Shown here: piece by piece, positions 7,863-16,556 of the stretch
Numbering within the stretch: the first letter of the stretch is position 1
How the letters are laid out: every line of letters starts with the position of its first letter
Made by a program: the position numbers and the translations under genes
IMG/VR virus record: IMGVR_UViG_3300028800_000064
Location: 1-64,000 of that record
Strand: one strand, 5' to 3'
Length of the DNA stretch: 64,000 nucleotides
From: a virus
Notes under the pieces: model-generated
Told to the model about the DNA's origin: nothing
Databases searched by the model: none
The model's input: the letters and a program-made list of their open reading frames with translations, nothing else

Positions 7863-7881
7863 AAGACTTGCCCTCGCATAT
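7863..7881 (+). promoter_or_regulatory. late-promoter motif, copy F
   Basis: AAGACTT at 7863-7869, six bases, GCATAT at 7876-7881, then GTAGGAGTTCTTATG. It lies in the 47-base gap before the gene at 7894. The ACAAGACTT opening is the same as in copies G and I. Confidence 0.55.
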
Positions 7882-7893
7882 GTAGGAGTTCTT

Positions 7894-8250
7894 ATGCCTG
7901 ACGGTGATGCTGTTGCTAAAGCTTTGAGTTCCGCGAAATCCACGCTTGCGCATGCAAACGCGGCATTTCCCAGTTCGGCAGCTCCAGCCAGACCGGCGGC
8001 CCCCGCTCCTGCGCCAGCGAAGACGGCAACGCTAGCTGATGAGCTGAAGGCCAAGCAGGACAACGTGAAGCGATATACCTCCGCGCCCGCGATGCACACG
8101 GGCGGCCCAGTACCAGCGGATGGCGTGTATCGGCTCCAAGCTGGCGAACACGTCTTGACCGCTGCAGAAGCGGCGAATGCACGCAAGCATGCAATGATGG
8201 CGGCGGGCATGAAATCTCTAGCGAAGCCTGCTAAAAAGATTCGTAGTTAA
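7894..8250 (+). CDS. putative minor structural protein
   Basis: A 118-residue Ala/Lys-rich protein. The segment GGPVPADGVYRLQAGEHVLT is a pattern often seen in small phage structural proteins, preceded here by an Ala/Pro-rich linker and followed by a basic tail (SLAKPAKKIRS). It sits between a late-type promoter and the large terminase. It may be a minor head protein or accessory factor; this is inferred from context only. Confidence 0.5.
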   Translation: MPDGDAVAKALSSAKSTLAHANAAFPSSAAPARPAAPAPAPAKTATLADELKAKQDNVKRYTSAPAMHTGGPVPADGVYRLQAGEHVLTAAEAANARKHAMMAAGMKSLAKPAKKIRS

Positions 8251-8267
8251 AGTGAAAGGTGAGAACA

Positions 8268-8567
8268 ATGAAATCGAACAGTGGTCGGGAAAAGGCTCCG
8301 TCGCCCAAGTCAGTGATGGTGTTCAAGGGAATCAAGGGCTTGGTTGCATCTGGCGCGGGTACCAAGAAAACAGCTGACACGGCCAAAGTGCGCCCCGAGC
8401 AAAATCAAGGCGCGAAGATTCCGCAGCAACCGATGAAGACCACGCCGAAGCTGGTGGTGTCGAAGCCCTCGGGCGTTGTCAAACCGCACGGCACGGTTAA
8501 CGTGAGTTCCCACATTCGCCCTGAAGGGCCGATCAAGCGCGACTCCGCGCACGTTGCCAAGCCTTAA
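8268..8567 (+). CDS. basic low-complexity protein
   Basis: A 99-residue Lys/Pro/Ser/Val-rich protein starting at ATG 8268 behind AAAGGTGAG (an in-frame GTG at 8259 lies on top of the ribosome site). It is probably disordered and DNA- or capsid-associated by charge. No domain is seen. Confidence 0.55.
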   Translation: MKSNSGREKAPSPKSVMVFKGIKGLVASGAGTKKTADTAKVRPEQNQGAKIPQQPMKTTPKLVVSKPSGVVKPHGTVNVSSHIRPEGPIKRDSAHVAKP

Positions 8568-8591
8568 TTTCGATTTTCAAGGAGTACGACG

Positions 8592-9236
8592 ATGGGCGCA
8601 CCGCGCACCTTAGCTGCAGTTTCCGTAGTGGCTGGAACACCGACGCCGATTTTCACCGGCCCGGTCACTGCCGCGCAAACTTTTTCGATCAAAAACGGCA
8701 TCGCTACGATTGTGCTGGGTAAGGCGAACTTCCCCACAACCGGGTACAACGGTCCCAACGGGTTTCCCGTTCAGAACGGCACCACTGGGTCATCTTTCGA
8801 TATTCACGGCGGCATCAATGGCGGCACCGCAGGCAACGCGGGCGCGGCTGGCGGCCAGCAAGTTACGCTGTGGGGATTCACCACTGCTACGTATTTCAAC
8901 GGCAAAACGATTACCGTGTTGGATTGCGATCCGTCGCGCGGCTCATTCCGATTCTATTTCAACCATGCGGACGTGGGGAGCACTGCTGATACGGGTAACA
9001 CCGCCCCGATTCCGGTAGAGCGGTATCGCGTCGTTCGCCTAGAGTGCGCACAATCAAATGGCACCGACTTCGTCTATGTCGGCGACTTGAATGTTTCCAG
9101 CACCCGATACATTTCGGCACTGTCGTTGACAGGCCAGTTCTCCATTGAAATCGCTTCCGACAACATTCCCGTGGATCGCATCTTCATCGACGGAACCGCC
9201 AACGGGGATAAAGTCCAACCCACACTGATCTACTAA
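8592..9236 (+). CDS. putative virion protein with an FNGK/ADTGN module
   Basis: A 214-residue protein, beta-rich and Gly/Thr-rich. It contains the stretch WGFTTATYFNGKTITV, later FYFNHADVGSTADTGNTAP. The same arrangement (a TxGxT-N-A-FNG strand followed by DxG-TADTG) recurs in the tail genes at 50242 and 54768, so this protein probably shares an adhesin- or Ig-like module with them. Its C-terminus (SLTGQFSIEIASDNIPVDRIFIDG) looks like another strand pair. Likely exposed on the head. Confidence 0.5.
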   Translation: MGAPRTLAAVSVVAGTPTPIFTGPVTAAQTFSIKNGIATIVLGKANFPTTGYNGPNGFPVQNGTTGSSFDIHGGINGGTAGNAGAAGGQQVTLWGFTTATYFNGKTITVLDCDPSRGSFRFYFNHADVGSTADTGNTAPIPVERYRVVRLECAQSNGTDFVYVGDLNVSSTRYISALSLTGQFSIEIASDNIPVDRIFIDGTANGDKVQPTLIY

Positions 9237-9263
9237 TTCTCGTCGGGGAGAGCAGCCCCATCC

Positions 9264-11162
9264 ATGTTTGATATTGATGAAGGTCTCTTAGAAAATTATC
9301 GCAAGTCGATAGACTTCACCAGCTTCCCTCGGGGTTTCGTGAAGTGGTTCGAACTGGCCGATCCAGCCACCCGTGACAAATGGTATCGCGGGCGATTCCT
9401 GTGCCTGAAGTATCATCTCTACCTCAGCGGATACGCGCTCGCCGAAAGAGCTGGCGATCCCAATCTACCAGAAGAGTACGTCCCCATCCTTGGGATGGAC
9501 TTCCAAGACGACCCCCACACCCAGTTGTTCCGCCAGTACGTGCAGAAGCGACCCGGCGAAGGTTTTGTCCTGTCCGATCTGGACATGGTCACCAAGAAAC
9601 GCATGATCCTGTGGCCTCGCGGTCTGTTCAAGACCTCATCGATCATCGTGGATATCACCCAAACGATTTTGAACTATCCAAACGTGCGCATATGCTTTTT
9701 GACAGGTGCGGACCAACTGGCCAAGCGTCAGCTCGCGCGCGTGAAGCGGGTGTTCGAAAAACCATCCAAACGATTCAAGTGGTTATTTCCCGAGTTCTGT
9801 TTGAAGAGTGTTCGCAACAAAAAAATTCAGGATGAGACGGACGCACGGGCATGGTCAGACGAGCCATGCAAGATGGGCAACGCCCATGAGTTCACGGTGC
9901 CCTGCCGCACCAACGACACGTTCGCCGAACCTACGTTTGCCATTTCCACCGCCAAGTCTGTGAAGGCCGGATCGCACTTTGACATCATCTTCATCGACGA
10001 CTTGGTGAACGAGCAAAATTACCGCAGCGTTAAAGCTCTGGAGAAGTGCTTCCAAGACTACATCGACATCTGCCCTTTGCTGGAGCCCACCGGCTTCATT
10101 ATGATGACCGGAACGCGCTATTCCTTCGGGGATACGTACGAACGCATTCAGGAGCTGGCGCGCGAGGAAGAGCGGTTGATCGGGCGCACGATCTGGAAGT
10201 TTTCGATCCGAGACTGCTGGAGCATGGGGTGTTTGAACTGTCCGCACACGGACGTGTACCACAATTTTGATATCAACATCTTGCAACCGCCATGCATGGT
10301 GCCGGGTTGCCAGTGTGTCGGGCACAAAGCAAACGGTTCGAAGGGTGTGTTGTTTCCCCAGACCCGCACTTTTGATGGTCGCTCTATCGGGCACACGTTA
10401 GAGTTTCTGGAAGGCGAAAAAATTCGTCTGGGTCCGGAGTTCTTTGCTAACCAGTATGAGAACCGCCCAATTGCTACCGGCGCGCAAACGTTCACGGAGA
10501 CACTGATCGGTGCTCAAACGTTGCACGACATGAGTCAAATCCCGCCATATGCCCAGTCCTTCACGTTTGTGGTGGGCGATCTGGCGTACGTGGGGCAGGA
10601 AGGACGAGATTTTTCAGTGTTGTATATCTGCCGGATGTTTCAGGGGCAAATTTTCATCTTCGATTGCGTGTTTGGAAACTGGGACTCCGCAGGTATTGCT
10701 GAAAATCTCGTGAACGTGTTGCTCAAACACCGCCCCAACATCATGTTCATCGAAAAATTCAACGGCTGGGAAGCCTACGACACTGTGATTGCGGGCTATG
10801 CCGCCACCAAAGGCGTCCTCAAGGTTCCAATTCAGTGGGAAAAAGGCTCGCAAGCTGCTAACGCGAAGCTGATTCGCATCGGTTCGGTCAAAGGACCGCT
10901 GGCGAACAAGCGACTCTGGCTCTATGCGGCTATGCCAGGATACCAAAGGCTGGTTCAGCAGCTGGTCAAGTGGCCAAAATTGGGGCGGCACGACGACTTT
11001 GCCGACTGCGCGGGCATGGTTGTAGGGGCTCCGACAGGATATCAGCTCGAAAATCCTCCTGTGGTGGCGTCCACAACAAATTGGTTGCGAAAATTCAACG
11101 AATCTGGTACAATGGATGATTCGTATGGGGACAACGGCTGCGGTACCGGCATCGTTTGCTAG
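9264..11162 (+). CDS. terL: terminase large subunit
   Basis: A 632-residue DNA-packaging motor with ATPase and nuclease domains. The ATPase shows a deviant Walker A, WPRGLFKTSS (about residue 117), Walker B IIFIDDLV (about 240) and a coupling motif MMTGTRYSF (about 279). The RNase H-fold nuclease has its acidic residues in VVGDLAYVGQEGRDFS (about 435), MFIEKFNG (about 494) and GRHDDFADCAG (about 573). Between the domains there is a cysteine-rich insert (CLNCPH at about 326 and CMVPGCQC at about 348) that could bind zinc. It acts at the portal vertex with the portal protein encoded next. Confidence 0.93.
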   Translation: MFDIDEGLLENYRKSIDFTSFPRGFVKWFELADPATRDKWYRGRFLCLKYHLYLSGYALAERAGDPNLPEEYVPILGMDFQDDPHTQLFRQYVQKRPGEGFVLSDLDMVTKKRMILWPRGLFKTSSIIVDITQTILNYPNVRICFLTGADQLAKRQLARVKRVFEKPSKRFKWLFPEFCLKSVRNKKIQDETDARAWSDEPCKMGNAHEFTVPCRTNDTFAEPTFAISTAKSVKAGSHFDIIFIDDLVNEQNYRSVKALEKCFQDYIDICPLLEPTGFIMMTGTRYSFGDTYERIQELAREEERLIGRTIWKFSIRDCWSMGCLNCPHTDVYHNFDINILQPPCMVPGCQCVGHKANGSKGVLFPQTRTFDGRSIGHTLEFLEGEKIRLGPEFFANQYENRPIATGAQTFTETLIGAQTLHDMSQIPPYAQSFTFVVGDLAYVGQEGRDFSVLYICRMFQGQIFIFDCVFGNWDSAGIAENLVNVLLKHRPNIMFIEKFNGWEAYDTVIAGYAATKGVLKVPIQWEKGSQAANAKLIRIGSVKGPLANKRLWLYAAMPGYQRLVQQLVKWPKLGRHDDFADCAGMVVGAPTGYQLENPPVVASTTNWLRKFNESGTMDDSYGDNGCGTGIVC

Positions 11163-11178
11163 CTCCCGCCTTCGAAAC

Positions 11179-11197
11179 AAGACTTAATGACCGTATG
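11179..11197 (+). promoter_or_regulatory. late-promoter motif, copy G
   Basis: AAGACTT at 11179-11185, six bases, CGTATG at 11192-11197, then TAGGACTCTTTATG leading into the portal gene. It occupies most of the 46-base gap after the terminase. Confidence 0.55.
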
Positions 11198-11208
11198 TAG
11201 GACTCTTT

Positions 11209-13443
11209 ATGGCTGAAACCACGGAAAAAGACATCAACTCTACCTCCCATTTCACCGACCAGGGGCAGATGCGCATCCAGGAGCTGCCTGGAGCCGTGCC
11301 CTACGGGGAAACTGCGCTTCCTATTCAGGCCACAGAGGTTGCATTCGTGGATCAGGCGCGCTCCGGCCTGTCCATGATGAAGGAAGCCAACCTAAACCGC
11401 GAAGAATCCGAGAATTTCATCGCTACCCGTGGGCTAATTGGTCGCTGGAACATGGCTGAGGTCATGTTGCGCGCATGGGTCGATCCTGTCAAATGGAAAG
11501 GCAGCGATCAATACCGCTCCCACCTGGGCGTACCCCTCGTGGCCGAGCAATTTTACAGTATTCACAGCGTGGTGAACCAGACGCTGTTCGGCGGCTACCA
11601 AGTTTTCAAGCTTGACGCTACGTCTGGCACTGCTTTGGAGTGCGCCGAGGCGCAACAGGCGATTATAAACGTGCAGTTGAAGACCTGCGGCTACAAAGGC
11701 GTGTCTGCGAAGTCAGAGATGCGCGAAATCACCTACGACGGCCTGTTTTATGGTTTTGGTGTGGCTCACTACGGCTGGCAGACGATCAAACAGAACATCA
11801 TCAAGAAAGTTCAGCGCGTTCATTCGCAAACGGTGGTCGTCAACGAAAATATCATCACCATTCCTGGCAAAGAGGATCAGGATATCGACGATGTAGAAGA
11901 CAAAATCGTTGGTGTGATGGAAGTGAACATGCCGAAGTTGGAGCATGTGCCGATTCGCCGGTTTCGATATGCTCCTGATCTGCGCCGGGGCGATCCGCGC
12001 TGCGCCGAATGGTGCGGTCGCATTATTTACGTTACTGGTTACCAGTTGGACGCGCTTCGAAACACCGAAGGGTGGAACATTCCTTCGCGCGAGGACTTGG
12101 TTCGGCTGACGACACCGCAAATGCAAAGTCAGTCTGCTACAAACCCGCTGGAGACGCTGGGATCAAACGCCGGAAACCCAATCTTCCAGCAAACCACAAC
12201 ACCACAGAAGGCATATCCGGAAAATTACACCGAACGGGTCGCGCACGATCCGCTGATGCGGAAATTTGAGCTGTTTGACTATTGGACGGACACCCGGCAC
12301 GCCATTATTCTCGGCAAAGAGTACCCAGTACTGAACGAGACTCACAAATTTCGCCGACCACCGTTTTTGGGCTTCTGTTTCCGGAATGCGCCTGACTCCG
12401 CGCACGGCTACGGCATCGCCTACTGGCTCACGGACTTTCAACGTGTCTGCCAGGGCGTCATCAACGCATTTTTGGATGATATGAACCTGAATTTGATGGG
12501 AACTTACACCGCGCCCGCCGGAACGAACAACAGTGCCCAGGCGCAATGGATTTTCCCTGGCAAAATCTTCAAGAGCGACCCACAAGGGAAGCTTGAACCT
12601 CTCACGCGCAACGCTATTGATGCAAAGGAGCCTTTGGCGGTCATCGCACAGATGAAAGCATGGGCAGCTTCGATCTCGGGCGCGGGGCCGGGTACTTTGG
12701 GCTCCAACCCAGGTGCGGCTGGCGATATGCGCACACCTGCTGGGGTAGAAGCACTCTCCGGCGGCGAGTCCGTGAAGTTGCAAGACCTAGTCGATGTGAT
12801 CTCGGAACAAATCTTCGTTCCGTTCCTGGAATTCTGCATCGAGCAGAACCAAAAACTCAAACCGTCGCAGATCAAGGCGATGTTGTCGCAAGCTCTTGGC
12901 AATGCGTATAAAGCTACGCCGCTCGACATGATAAACGGCACCTATCGAGTTGATATCTCGGCGGGCACTCGGCTCGCGGCGCGAAACGCGCTCGAAAAGT
13001 CCATCGGTGTGCTCACCACCTTCCTGCAGTCTCCGGGCACCGTGGAAAACTTGGCCGTGCAAGCCATGAAGATCGATTACAACGCTATGTTCGAATCGCT
13101 GTTCGATACGTTCGGCAGCCCGTACAAGGAAAAGATTATCGTCCCGATGAACGACTCCGATAAGCAGCGCATGATGGCCAACTCGCAAGCGGCTGCGGCG
13201 CAAGGTAAGTTGGGACTTGTCAAGGCCCAGGGTGAAGTCAAGAAAGATATTGACAACAACCAAGCCGAGAACCGCATGCTGATTGAAACCGGCAAGCACT
13301 CGTTGAAGCAACAAGGGACTGAGGCGGAACACCAAAACGAGTTGGAGTTGCAACAGAAACAGCAAGCGCAAACTCCGCAAGCACAGGGTCTTGATCGGGC
13401 AGAGAAAAGTGCTTTTGCGAACATGGATAAAATAGCTCTCTAA
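11209..13443 (+). CDS. portal protein
   Basis: A 744-residue protein directly after the large terminase. It has the size and layout of podovirus portals: an N-terminal alpha/beta body, a middle part with RRPPFLGFCFRNAPDSAHGYG, the segment TPAGVEALSGGESVKLQDLVDVI typical of the portal stem or crown region, and a long Gln/Glu/Lys-rich helical C-terminus (about residues 640-740). It forms the ring at one capsid vertex through which DNA enters and leaves and to which the tail attaches. Confidence 0.85.
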   Translation: MAETTEKDINSTSHFTDQGQMRIQELPGAVPYGETALPIQATEVAFVDQARSGLSMMKEANLNREESENFIATRGLIGRWNMAEVMLRAWVDPVKWKGSDQYRSHLGVPLVAEQFYSIHSVVNQTLFGGYQVFKLDATSGTALECAEAQQAIINVQLKTCGYKGVSAKSEMREITYDGLFYGFGVAHYGWQTIKQNIIKKVQRVHSQTVVVNENIITIPGKEDQDIDDVEDKIVGVMEVNMPKLEHVPIRRFRYAPDLRRGDPRCAEWCGRIIYVTGYQLDALRNTEGWNIPSREDLVRLTTPQMQSQSATNPLETLGSNAGNPIFQQTTTPQKAYPENYTERVAHDPLMRKFELFDYWTDTRHAIILGKEYPVLNETHKFRRPPFLGFCFRNAPDSAHGYGIAYWLTDFQRVCQGVINAFLDDMNLNLMGTYTAPAGTNNSAQAQWIFPGKIFKSDPQGKLEPLTRNAIDAKEPLAVIAQMKAWAASISGAGPGTLGSNPGAAGDMRTPAGVEALSGGESVKLQDLVDVISEQIFVPFLEFCIEQNQKLKPSQIKAMLSQALGNAYKATPLDMINGTYRVDISAGTRLAARNALEKSIGVLTTFLQSPGTVENLAVQAMKIDYNAMFESLFDTFGSPYKEKIIVPMNDSDKQRMMANSQAAAAQGKLGLVKAQGEVKKDIDNNQAENRMLIETGKHSLKQQGTEAEHQNELELQQKQQAQTPQAQGLDRAEKSAFANMDKIAL

Positions 13444-13461
13444 AAACTTTCGGAGGAACGT

Positions 13462-13884
13462 ATGAGCAGCGTACCGAACCCCGTCACAGAGGCTACTACA
13501 CCCTTTGTGCCGAACACCACTCCCGCTATCGAACGCGCGAATCGGCTTATCAGTCTTCGAACCCATCCGGGATTCCTAGACGTGCTTCGCATATCCCAAG
13601 AACTCGTCCAATCTGCGGCAGACCAGTGCGCGGATTATCCAGGCTGGGACCCGCAGCAGATCGTGGTCCTGAAAGTGCGCATGCAATGCGCCAAGGAGCA
13701 TCACGCTCTTCTCATTGCCCGCATCAACGAGGCTATCTATCAAGGGATCGAGGAGGGCAAAGCTCAGGCTGCCAATCTCCCCTCTCAAACGCCCGAAGAG
13801 GCTGTAGATCGCGGGGACTTCGTGCGCCAGAGGATGCTGCAACAGTTCAACGAAATGGATAACCGCCCCGCTGGCAGCTACTAG
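13462..13884 (+). CDS. small helical head protein
   Basis: A 140-residue, mainly helical protein 18 bases after the portal gene and behind a CGGAGG ribosome site. Its sequence (AIERANRLISLRTHPGFLDVL..., LKVRMQCAKEHHALLIARI) is of the kind often found after portals in podoviruses. It could be an accessory head protein or chaperone. No catalytic motif. Confidence 0.5.
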   Translation: MSSVPNPVTEATTPFVPNTTPAIERANRLISLRTHPGFLDVLRISQELVQSAADQCADYPGWDPQQIVVLKVRMQCAKEHHALLIARINEAIYQGIEEGKAQAANLPSQTPEEAVDRGDFVRQRMLQQFNEMDNRPAGSY

Positions 13885-13889
13885 CTCAG

Positions 13890-13930
13890 TTGCTGAAATC
13901 TTATTACATTTTAGACTTATCCTACCATAG
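13890..13930 (+). promoter_or_regulatory. late-promoter motif, copy B
   Basis: TTGCTG at 13890-13895, then TAGACTT at 13912-13918, six bases, CCATAG at 13925-13930 and a ribosome site TAAGGAG before ATG 13949. The full stretch, from AGTTGCTGAAA to CCATAG, is nearly repeated at 46126-46168 (copy C), so the motif extends about 40 bases. TTGCTG and TAGACT could be read as -35 and -10 with a 16-base spacer. Confidence 0.65.
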
Positions 13931-13948
13931 ATGTAAGGAGAAAAACCG

Positions 13949-15037
13949 ATGAGCACTGATCCGACAGTATTGAACCCCGTAGTTGTGAATGATGACCTGA
14001 CCAAAGCGGTCCAGGGAGCTTTGGACCCGGCGGATATCCGGGCGGCTATTCTGGCAGAAGCGGCCAAACAGACTACAGCGGCTACCACCGCTGCGGCTGC
14101 ACAGACTGCTGCCGAAACACAGGCTGCTGAAGCGGCGGCTGCGGCAGATCGCGCGGCGGTTGCGGCTACTGTGTTCACCTGTACGGAAATCATCGGCGGG
14201 CGTGAGTTCATGTTCTCGGAAGCGAGCCAGGCCGAGCTGGATCGGGCTGTGGCTAACGCCTATCGTGTGGCCTATGCTGTTCAGACCCCGACAGAAGAGC
14301 GCGTCGAAACTCCAGACCCGGTGGCGGTCGCGGAAGCAGAGCGCAGGGCGGCAGAAGAGCGCGCTTCCAATCTGGCGGATTTGGAGTTGAAGTTCAAGCG
14401 CGGCGAAATTTCCACTGCAGACTATATCGAACAGTCCGGAGCCATGGATGAGTTCTTGGCCAAGAAAGGCGTTCCTCTGTCCGCACTGAAAGAGGCCGTC
14501 GATCAAACCCAGAACAGTCAGTTTGAAAAATCCTGGGCTCAGGCGACTGAAGAATTTTTGCGGAGCCCGGCTGGCGCAGATTGGCCAGGGGGAAATCAAA
14601 ATCTCCAGATCATCGGTATGCAGATTCAATCTATGAATTTGCTGGATGCGCCTGACAAAGTCGCGGCCCTCGTGCGGGCGTACAACGCGATGAAAGAATC
14701 GCACATGGTTTTTCCTGCAGAACAAACAGCTCCCGTAGTTACCCCTCCTGCAGCGGCTGCGGTTGTTGCACCAGCGGCTGTTGCTGCTCCGGCAGCGGTA
14801 GCGGCTCCTGCGGCAGCGGCAGCCCCTCGCGTTGCCTCTTCCTCGTCTTCGCTGTTCGGCGCGAGTTCTGGCGTCGGCGCACAAACAACAACTACAACCG
14901 CAGCTGCGGGCAAAGTTGATGTTCCGGCGGATATGACTCCCCTGCAAATTATCGAGGAGTGGAAGAAAGCTCAGGTTGCTGGGGGCAAGGACCCGAACCA
15001 AGCTTTCACCGAAACATTCTCCGCGCGGCGAGCGTAA
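13949..15037 (+). CDS. putative capsid scaffold protein
   Basis: A 362-residue protein between portal and major capsid genes, the usual place of a scaffold. Residues about 30-75 and 90-150 are Ala/Glu/Gln-rich coiled-coil-like helices. A compact helical part follows (KFKRGEISTADYIEQSGAMDE), then a long Ala/Pro/Val linker (about 255-300) and a short helical C-terminus with LQIIEEWKKAQVAGG. Scaffolds typically end in a small helical capsid-binding domain. The role is inferred from position and composition. Confidence 0.65.
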   Translation: MSTDPTVLNPVVVNDDLTKAVQGALDPADIRAAILAEAAKQTTAATTAAAAQTAAETQAAEAAAAADRAAVAATVFTCTEIIGGREFMFSEASQAELDRAVANAYRVAYAVQTPTEERVETPDPVAVAEAERRAAEERASNLADLELKFKRGEISTADYIEQSGAMDEFLAKKGVPLSALKEAVDQTQNSQFEKSWAQATEEFLRSPAGADWPGGNQNLQIIGMQIQSMNLLDAPDKVAALVRAYNAMKESHMVFPAEQTAPVVTPPAAAAVVAPAAVAAPAAVAAPAAAAAPRVASSSSSLFGASSGVGAQTTTTTAAAGKVDVPADMTPLQIIEEWKKAQVAGGKDPNQAFTETFSARRA

Positions 15038-15038
15038 C

Positions 15039-15266
15039 ATGCGGTACGTAGAGCGCATTCCGGAGATCAACGCGGATCAAATCATCAGCGTGTCCGTCAC
15101 AACGATGGGATTTGATTTGGTGCTAACCAACGGATTCATAGTTTCTCTGCCAAATTTTCTGCAGAAACCGCATGTTGGCGATTACTGGGTCACGCGATCC
15201 GATGGTTCTTGCTATGCCGCGTACCAGAAGTCTTTTGAATCGCGATACAAACCGGCTGAAAAATAA
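15039..15266 (+). CDS. small hypothetical head-region protein
   Basis: A 75-residue protein beginning one base after the scaffold stop (ATG 15039). It is beta-rich, with strands such as SVSVTTMGFDLVLTNGFIVSL and GDYWVTRSDGS. This could be a small decoration or accessory protein. Many phages have a short gene of this kind between scaffold and major capsid genes, but I do not recognise the family. Confidence 0.6.
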   Translation: MRYVERIPEINADQIISVSVTTMGFDLVLTNGFIVSLPNFLQKPHVGDYWVTRSDGSCYAAYQKSFESRYKPAEK

Positions 15267-15269
15267 CCC

Positions 15270-15297
15270 TTGACTGTTCGTGAAATTGTGGTATAAT
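15270..15297 (+). promoter_or_regulatory. sigma-70-like promoter for the major capsid gene
   Basis: TTGACT at 15270-15275 and TATAAT at 15292-15297 with a 16-base spacer. This is the closest match to the bacterial consensus in the window. The start point would be near 15304, giving a leader of about 185 bases before the capsid gene. Confidence 0.75.
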
Positions 15298-15410
15298 CTG
15301 TTCCCAGAGTACTCTCAACCTAGCCGAGGATCGGGGGTCCACAGAGGCCCCCACTCAGGCCCTCCTTCGCCACAAAAATCAAGCTTCGCCAATCGTCCAT
15401 CCTGAAGTTT

Positions 15411-15429
15411 TTGACTTACCGCGCTATAT
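15411..15429 (+). promoter_or_regulatory. late-promoter motif, copy K
   Basis: TTGACTT at 15411-15417, six bases, CTATAT at 15424-15429, then TGTATGGACTC. It stands second in tandem behind the sigma-70-like promoter at 15270. The GGACTC at 15435-15440 pairs with GAGTCC at 15450-15455 to form a hairpin in the leader. Confidence 0.5.
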
Positions 15430-15487
15430 TGTATGGACTCTGCAAGTAAGAGTCCCCGAGCCCAATTAGGGCACAAGGACGATTCCA

Positions 15488-16483
15488 ATGATTCTCCCTC
15501 CGGGCGTACAGAGCACCACCCTAGCGGCCTTTCCGCAGATTGCGTACGACCGCACTGCAATTCTTGAGTGGCAGTTTAACACTCCGTTTTTGGAAGAGTT
15601 GTGCGACTTCCGGCCTCTGCCTCGCCGGTCGGGTCGGACGCTCCAGTTCTACGGTCAAACACCGTTCGCTGCCGCGACCTACGACCTGTCTGAAGGCATT
15701 CCTGGGCCGTCTCTGCAGTTGAACCAAGTTTTCAGCGATGCTTTCGCCGATGAATATGGCGACTGGATCGGCATTTCGAACGTCGCCCAGCAAATGTTCC
15801 TCGCGGACATCACGCTGGATGCCAGCCGCAACCTGTCCTATCGGGGCGCTCTCACCAGCAACCTGATCGCGATCAACGGGTTTGAGGCAGCCGCGACAGC
15901 GCAAGCTTCGGCCCGCATCGATTTGCTCGACAACGAGTTCATGCTGTCCAACACGATCCGCAAGTGCGAGTCCCAGTTGATGGGCAACGCAGTTCCGGGC
16001 CGCGACGGTGGACTCTACACATCAGCCATGCACCCTTACGTTGTGTACGACTTCATGTCGGACAACTCCGCTGGGTCCGCAGTTGATGTGCTAAAGCGTA
16101 ACGAAGCTGGTGCGAGCGTGTTGAAGTCGGACATGACTCGCGGATACACAGTCCTTGAATGGGCTGGTGTCCGTATCATCCGCACCCAGACCGTTCCCAC
16201 GTACGCCAACTATCCTTCGGTCGGTAAGACCGGATACGCGACCTACGTTGTTGGTCGCGAGGCCATGATGGCTTCCGAGTTGCTGGGCAATCGCGTTCCG
16301 CGCAACCCCAGCTTCAAGGTGAACGTCAAGACCTTCGGCGACAACGACATTGATCTCAGCAACCCGATGCTCCAGACACGCGCGATTGTTTCGTACGACT
16401 GGTTCCTTGGAGTGGTTGCCCGGCCCAACACCAACAACACCCCTGGCTTCCGCCGGGTTCGTGGTGAAGTCAGCGCGGTCTAA
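15488..16483 (+). CDS. major capsid protein, N4 gp56-like
   Basis: A 331-residue protein with the pattern of the N4 gp56 branch of HK97-fold capsid proteins: an N-terminal arm (LEELCDFRPLPRRSGRTLQFYG), a helical spine (SNLIAINGFEAAATAQASARI), then the A-domain with SQLMGNAVPGRDGGLYTSAMHP, and a C-terminal part with GYATYVVGREAMMASELLGN and IVSYDWFLGVVARP. It assembles into the icosahedral shell. It has the strongest promoter arrangement in the window and is followed by a terminator, as expected for the most abundant virion protein. Confidence 0.85.
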   Translation: MILPPGVQSTTLAAFPQIAYDRTAILEWQFNTPFLEELCDFRPLPRRSGRTLQFYGQTPFAAATYDLSEGIPGPSLQLNQVFSDAFADEYGDWIGISNVAQQMFLADITLDASRNLSYRGALTSNLIAINGFEAAATAQASARIDLLDNEFMLSNTIRKCESQLMGNAVPGRDGGLYTSAMHPYVVYDFMSDNSAGSAVDVLKRNEAGASVLKSDMTRGYTVLEWAGVRIIRTQTVPTYANYPSVGKTGYATYVVGREAMMASELLGNRVPRNPSFKVNVKTFGDNDIDLSNPMLQTRAIVSYDWFLGVVARPNTNNTPGFRRVRGEVSAV

Positions 16484-16506
16484 GTTTTGGCACCACAAAA
16501 TTCTGA

Positions 16507-16534
16507 GGCGGGTTGAAAATCCCGCCACATTTTC
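16507..16534 (+). terminator. rho-independent terminator after the capsid gene
   Basis: GGCGGG at 16507-16512 pairs with CCCGCC at 16521-16526 across an eight-base loop, followed by ACATTTTC. It lies 24 bases after the capsid stop and may only partly stop transcription, since the T run is short. Confidence 0.6.
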
Positions 16535-16556
16535 TTGAATCGACAGGAGAACTACA

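Noticed and set aside
13922-15070. Long minus-strand open frame of 382 codons opposite the putative scaffold gene
   Set aside because: It mirrors an Ala-rich plus-strand gene, is rich in Arg, Cys and Ser, lacks a ribosome site, and shows no domain. Such antisense frames are common opposite GC-rich repetitive genes.
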